Source: RPQJ01 sp046347155
Lineage (GTDB): Bacteria; Pseudomonadota; Gammaproteobacteria; Steroidobacterales; Steroidobacteraceae
Assembly: GCA_046347155.1 (NCBI GenBank)
Contig: JAXMGT010000002.1
Coordinates: 992,001 to 1,056,000, forward strand
Reading direction: 5' to 3'
Length of the DNA stretch: 64,000 nt
The notes under the pieces are model-generated. The model ran no database searches and was not told where the DNA came from. It was given only the letters and a program-made list of their open reading frames with translations. Both the position numbers and the translations under genes were made by a program. Position 1 is the stretch's first letter, and every line of letters begins with the position of its first letter. This document shows positions 60,664 to 64,000 of the stretch, piece by piece.

Positions 60664-62619
60664 TCACGGCCGCAGCCGGTTGACCCGGTGCTTGAGCCGG
60701 CTCAGGTCCGCGGCGGTCGGCGAGGGCCCGTAGCGCAGGTCGACGTAGAGGTCGCGGATCGCGGCCAGGTCCTGTGCAAGGTCCGGGCACTGAACGGCCG
60801 CGCGGTCGAGGAAGTCCACCGGGCCCTCGGCCGGGCCCGGCACGAGGCCTCGACGACGCAACCGGCGGGCGACCTGGGCGTGCAGCCGGGCCGGCCAGTC
60901 GCGGGGCGGCGTGCGATGTCCGTAGGCGATCCAGGCCGTGAGTCCGAGGAAGAACGCGGCGAGGCTCGCCGCGAGCGCGAGGCCGAGCGCTCGCCAGTCC
61001 GGGTCCTCGACACCGAGCCGCTCGAGCAGTTCGAACTGGCGCGCCTGGTTGAAGCGCACGACCCGTTCGTTCCACCAGTCGTTCACGGTGTCCCAGGCGA
61101 ACGTGGCCGTGAGCCAGAGTTCGCTCTCGTGGCGCAGCCGGCCGGGTGCGGGTTCGTCCTCGCCGACGGCGCCGACGAGCCCGCGCTCGATGCGCTCGGG
61201 CGCCACGGCGGCGGTCGGGTCGACGCGCACCCAGCCCGCGCCAGCGACCCAGATCTCGCTCCACGCGTGCGCGTCGGACTGGCGGACGAGCAGGTAGCCA
61301 CCGAGCGGGTTCAACTCGCCGCCCTGGTAACCGGCCACGACCCGGGCCGGCACGCCGGCCGCGCGCATCACGAACGTGTAGGCGGAGGCGTAGTGCTCGC
61401 AGAACCCGCGCCGCGTCTCGAACAGGAATTCGTCGACGACGTTTCCCGACAGGCGCGGCGGCTCGAGCGTGTAGACGTACGGTCCGTTGCGGAACAGCCG
61501 CAGGATCGCCTCGGAGATCGCGCGCGTGTCGCCGCCGTGGCGGGCGGCGAGTGCCCGCCCGAGCGCGCGGGCGCGCGGGTTGCCCTCGGGCGGCAGCTGC
61601 AGGTCGCGATGGCGAACCGAGTTCGGCAACGGCGATGCGGGCCGGTGGACGAGGTACGACTCGAGCCGGTACGACGTGACGGCCGTGATCGGGCGCGGCG
61701 AGACGAGCGTGTAGTCCCATGCGCGCTGCGCTTCCTGCGGAGACCAGGCGCCCGGAAGGTCGAGCGCAAGCACCCAGTTCCGGTCGTGCGGTTCGAGCGT
61801 GACCTGGTAGCTGACCGCACCGGCGGTCGGCGCGACGGCCTGTTCGGGGTAGGACTCGCCACGCGGCCGCCGCCAGGTCTGCCCGTCGAAGTCGTGCAGC
61901 GCCGGGCCTCGCCAGTAGAGCTGCGCCGGCGGCGGCGGCGGACCGTCGAAGCGGACCCGGAACGCGACCTCGCCCGAGACGCTCAGGTCCGAGACGTCGC
62001 CGAGCCTGATTTCGTCCGACAATCCGGTGCGGGCATTCGACTGGGCCGCGAGGCCCCAGAACGGCCCCGGCAGTCGCGGGAACAGCAGGAACAGGGCAAG
62101 CGCGAGCGGCAGCGACTGCAGTGCGAGCGCGCCCGTGCGCCGGGCCACGACCCGCCAGTCGTCGCCGGCCGTGCCGGCGTGCACGCGCACCAGCGCGCCG
62201 ACCGTGAACAGCGTGCCGGCCAGCGCCCAGGGCAGCGCGACGATCCGCTGGTCGCGGAGCAGCGCGGCGTAGAACAGGAACAGCGCGATGAACACCAGCA
62301 CCGTGAGGTCGCGCGCCGCGCGCGTCTCGAGGAGTTTCACGGCACCCATCAGCACGAGGAACGTCGTTCCGGCCTCGAGGCCGTTCAGCGTACGGAACGA
62401 CGCGACGACGAGCACCGGCGCGGCGATCGCGATCGCGCGCCGCAGCCAGGCTGGCGGCAGTGGCCAGCCGCGCCGGTCCGCGCTCCATCGCCAGGCGATC
62501 GCTGCCACGAGCACCAGCGTCACCCAGCCCGGCAGGCTCGTCGCGTGGACCGCGGCCGCCACCGCGAGTGCGCCGAGCACGCCCGCGAGTCCCCGGAGCC
62601 GTGCCGGCGCGGCAGTCAT
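60664..62619 (-). CDS. TgpA-like membrane transglutaminase (DUF3488/transglutaminase core)
   Basis: A 651-residue inner-membrane protein resembling TgpA of Pseudomonas. The N-terminal part (about 1-180) holds six hydrophobic helices (DUF3488), then a periplasmic region with a transglutaminase-like core: Cys in RRGFCEHYASAYTFVMR, His in SDAHAWSEIWV and Asp in VRVDPTAAVAPE. A final membrane helix (about 545-565) and a short cytoplasmic tail (DUF4129-like) end it. The start overlaps the DUF58 stop by a single base (TGATG) and has GGGGAGG upstream. Confidence 0.9.
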   Translation of the reverse strand: MTAAPARLRGLAGVLGALAVAAAVHATSLPGWVTLVLVAAIAWRWSADRRGWPLPPAWLRRAIAIAAPVLVVASFRTLNGLEAGTTFLVLMGAVKLLETRAARDLTVLVFIALFLFYAALLRDQRIVALPWALAGTLFTVGALVRVHAGTAGDDWRVVARRTGALALQSLPLALALFLLFPRLPGPFWGLAAQSNARTGLSDEIRLGDVSDLSVSGEVAFRVRFDGPPPPPAQLYWRGPALHDFDGQTWRRPRGESYPEQAVAPTAGAVSYQVTLEPHDRNWVLALDLPGAWSPQEAQRAWDYTLVSPRPITAVTSYRLESYLVHRPASPLPNSVRHRDLQLPPEGNPRARALGRALAARHGGDTRAISEAILRLFRNGPYVYTLEPPRLSGNVVDEFLFETRRGFCEHYASAYTFVMRAAGVPARVVAGYQGGELNPLGGYLLVRQSDAHAWSEIWVAGAGWVRVDPTAAVAPERIERGLVGAVGEDEPAPGRLRHESELWLTATFAWDTVNDWWNERVVRFNQARQFELLERLGVEDPDWRALGLALAASLAAFFLGLTAWIAYGHRTPPRDWPARLHAQVARRLRRRGLVPGPAEGPVDFLDRAAVQCPDLAQDLAAIRDLYVDLRYGPSPTAADLSRLKHRVNRLRP

Positions 62620-63599
62620 CAACGCCGGTCCTCCCCGTGCAACGCCAGTGCGTCGAGACATCGCTGCAGGTGCGCCGTGCCCAGGTTCGCCTCGACTTCG
62701 AAGCCGGGCAGCCGGAGTCCCCAGGCCTCGCCGTCGTCGTGTGCGTCCAGCACCCAGCGCGTGAGCTGCGCGAGGCGCGACTCGGCGTCGAGGCCCTCGA
62801 GGCTGTCCCAGTCGAACACGTGCGAGACGACGTCCGTGCCGGCCAGCTGGCGCACGTGCAGGCCCTGGCCGCGCGCGTAGGCCTTCCACGCGATCCGGCT
62901 TCGCGGGTCGCCCGGCTGGTAGGGGCGCAGGCCCGCGAAGTCGTCGTCGCCGCGCGCGCGGTCCTGCGCGCCGCCGGTGTCGGTCCGCACACCCGGCGGC
63001 GGCCGACCGCGCTCCGCCGGACGCGGCCACGCGATGCACTCGTAGTCCGGGTGCAGTACGGCCCACGCGCGGAAGAGGCCGAGCGGGTGCCGGGTCGCAA
63101 TCATGCAGCGTTCGAGCGGGAGGCGTCCGCGGCGCAGGGCGGGCCGCGCGACCATTGCCTCGGCGGCTTCGCCCGCGCCGACGTCCACGACGTCCGTCGC
63201 TGTGCCGTCCGCGGACACCTCGAGTTGAGGCCGCGGGTGGGGCGAGCGGCCGTCGAGCCGCAGCCGGAATCGGACCTGCTGGCCGACGTGCGCCGGCACG
63301 GTCCCGAGCAGCCGCACCTCGAGCCCGGCCAGCGTCGCGTGGCAGTGGTGCATCGCGACGAGACCGAGGCTCGCGAGCAGGAACGCGAGACCGAGCGCGA
63401 GGTTGTTTCCGTAGTTGAGGCCACCCGCGACCATCGCCACGACCATCGCGGCGTAGGCGATGCCGAGCCGGGTCGGGAGGATGTAGAGCCGTCCGCGAAC
63501 GAGCCGGACCGGGTCCCGGTCGGGTCCCTGCCGCCGGCGGACCCAGGCGCCGATCCGGGCCTCGAGGCGTGCGCGCAGGCGGCGCGGGTCGGTCTGCAT
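62619..63599 (-). CDS. DUF58 protein
   Basis: A 326-residue protein with two hydrophobic segments near the N-terminus (about 44-85) and a DUF58/von Willebrand-like domain; the hallmark DFAGLRPYQPGDPRSRIAWKAYAR lies at about residues 218-241. The family usually sits beside MoxR-type AAA ATPases and transglutaminase-like proteins, as it does here. The ATG at 63599 starts 6 bases after the MoxR stop codon. A role in envelope quality control or complex assembly is suggested by the neighbourhood, not proven. Confidence 0.88.
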   Translation of the reverse strand: MQTDPRRLRARLEARIGAWVRRRQGPDRDPVRLVRGRLYILPTRLGIAYAAMVVAMVAGGLNYGNNLALGLAFLLASLGLVAMHHCHATLAGLEVRLLGTVPAHVGQQVRFRLRLDGRSPHPRPQLEVSADGTATDVVDVGAGEAAEAMVARPALRRGRLPLERCMIATRHPLGLFRAWAVLHPDYECIAWPRPAERGRPPPGVRTDTGGAQDRARGDDDFAGLRPYQPGDPRSRIAWKAYARGQGLHVRQLAGTDVVSHVFDWDSLEGLDAESRLAQLTRWVLDAHDDGEAWGLRLPGFEVEANLGTAHLQRCLDALALHGEDRR

Positions 63600-63604
63600 C
63601 CCGG

Positions 63605-64000
63605 TCAGGGCACGGGCACCGAGCCGAGCACGTGCCGGCCGATCTCCCCAGCGTCCCGGAAGCGCGTCGCGTCGCGAGGCGCGAGCCGGTGGCCGACGAC
63701 GGCCGGGAGCACTGCCTGCACGTCCTCCGGCAGCACGCCCGTGTGGCGGTGCATGCAGGCCCAGGCCTGCGCCGCTCGCAGGAGGCCGATCACCGCGCGC
63801 GGCGACAGTCCCGCCTCGAAGTCGGCCGAATCGCGCGTCCATCGCGCGACCGCCTGCACGTAGTCGAGCAGTGCCGGCGAGGCGTGCACGCGCGGGACTT
63901 CGGCCTGCACGCGCAGGAGCTGCTGCGGCGAGAGCGACGGGCCGAGCGTCGACAGCAGGTCGCGGCGGTCGGCGCCCGTGAGCAGCTCGCGCTCGAGCGA
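63605..64000 (-). CDS. MoxR-family AAA ATPase, 3' part only
   Basis: The frame is open from the right edge of the window to the stop at 63605 (131 residues visible). LERELLTGADRRDLLS, LSPQQLLRVQ and AGLSPRAVIGLLRAAQAWA, followed by VQAVLPAVVGHRLAP, are the C-terminal lid-domain sequence of MoxR ATPases. The Walker motifs lie outside the window. It belongs to the MoxR-DUF58-TgpA operon. Confidence 0.87.
   Translation of the reverse strand, partial: SLERELLTGADRRDLLSTLGPSLSPQQLLRVQAEVPRVHASPALLDYVQAVARWTRDSADFEAGLSPRAVIGLLRAAQAWACMHRHTGVLPEDVQAVLPAVVGHRLAPRDATRFRDAGEIGRHVLGSVPVP

Overview
This 64 kb window is GC-rich chromosomal DNA, most likely from a gammaproteobacterium. The supporting evidence is an rnfABCDGE-nth block in the E. 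coli rsx order, hda, pssA, prfC, a homodimer-type aceE, grxD next to a DUF1289 gene, and a pair of PilT-family ATPases. The order or genus cannot be fixed from sequence alone. No tRNA, rRNA or CRISPR array was seen. Genes are tightly packed, with many 4-base ATGA/GTGA overlaps.

Layout. 1-5 kb: lipid and envelope genes (a fatty acyl-AMP ligase cut by the window edge, a phosphopantetheinyl transferase, a DUF374 acyltransferase, a GT2/GT39 glycosyltransferase pair). 5.2-13.4 kb: a GAF-PAS-PAS-GGDEF-EAL protein, nadC, a PuuD-type membrane protein, DUF1289/grxD, and the rnt-pyrC-aminopeptidase operon, with two REP-like palindromes. 13.4-20.7 kb: the pyruvate dehydrogenase operon aceE-aceF-lpdA, followed by a sulfotransferase and an isoprenylcysteine-type methyltransferase. 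20.8-23.2 kb: DUF3465, a single-pass membrane protein of an 'SNWN' family, DUF1801, and an SDR protein carrying both diagnostic motifs of halohydrin dehalogenases.

23.3-29.8 kb is an accessory island with visibly lower GC. It looks like an integrase-less integron cassette array (CALIN): several promoter-poor genes on the minus strand are separated by attC-like sites, and three genes end with their stop codon inside the attC R box. One attC is split by an IS3-family element, and that element's orfA is itself split by a second, IS407-group element flanked by a 4-bp duplication. No integrase gene is visible.

29.8-43 kb: the rnf electron-transport operon with nth and DUF1841, metG, two PilT-like ATPases, and a HEAT-repeat Ser/Thr protein kinase. 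RnfA and RnfE have each lost one of the conserved intramembrane cysteines. 43-64 kb is housekeeping: apbC, dcd, purMN, hda with a CDP-alcohol phosphatidyltransferase, wrbA, acylphosphatase, a lytic transglycosylase, proS, pssA, uracil-DNA glycosylase, rimI, prfC, an Atg22-like transporter, a second 'SNWN' protein, mtfA, an acyl-CoA-binding protein, and a TgpA/DUF58/MoxR cluster running off the right edge.
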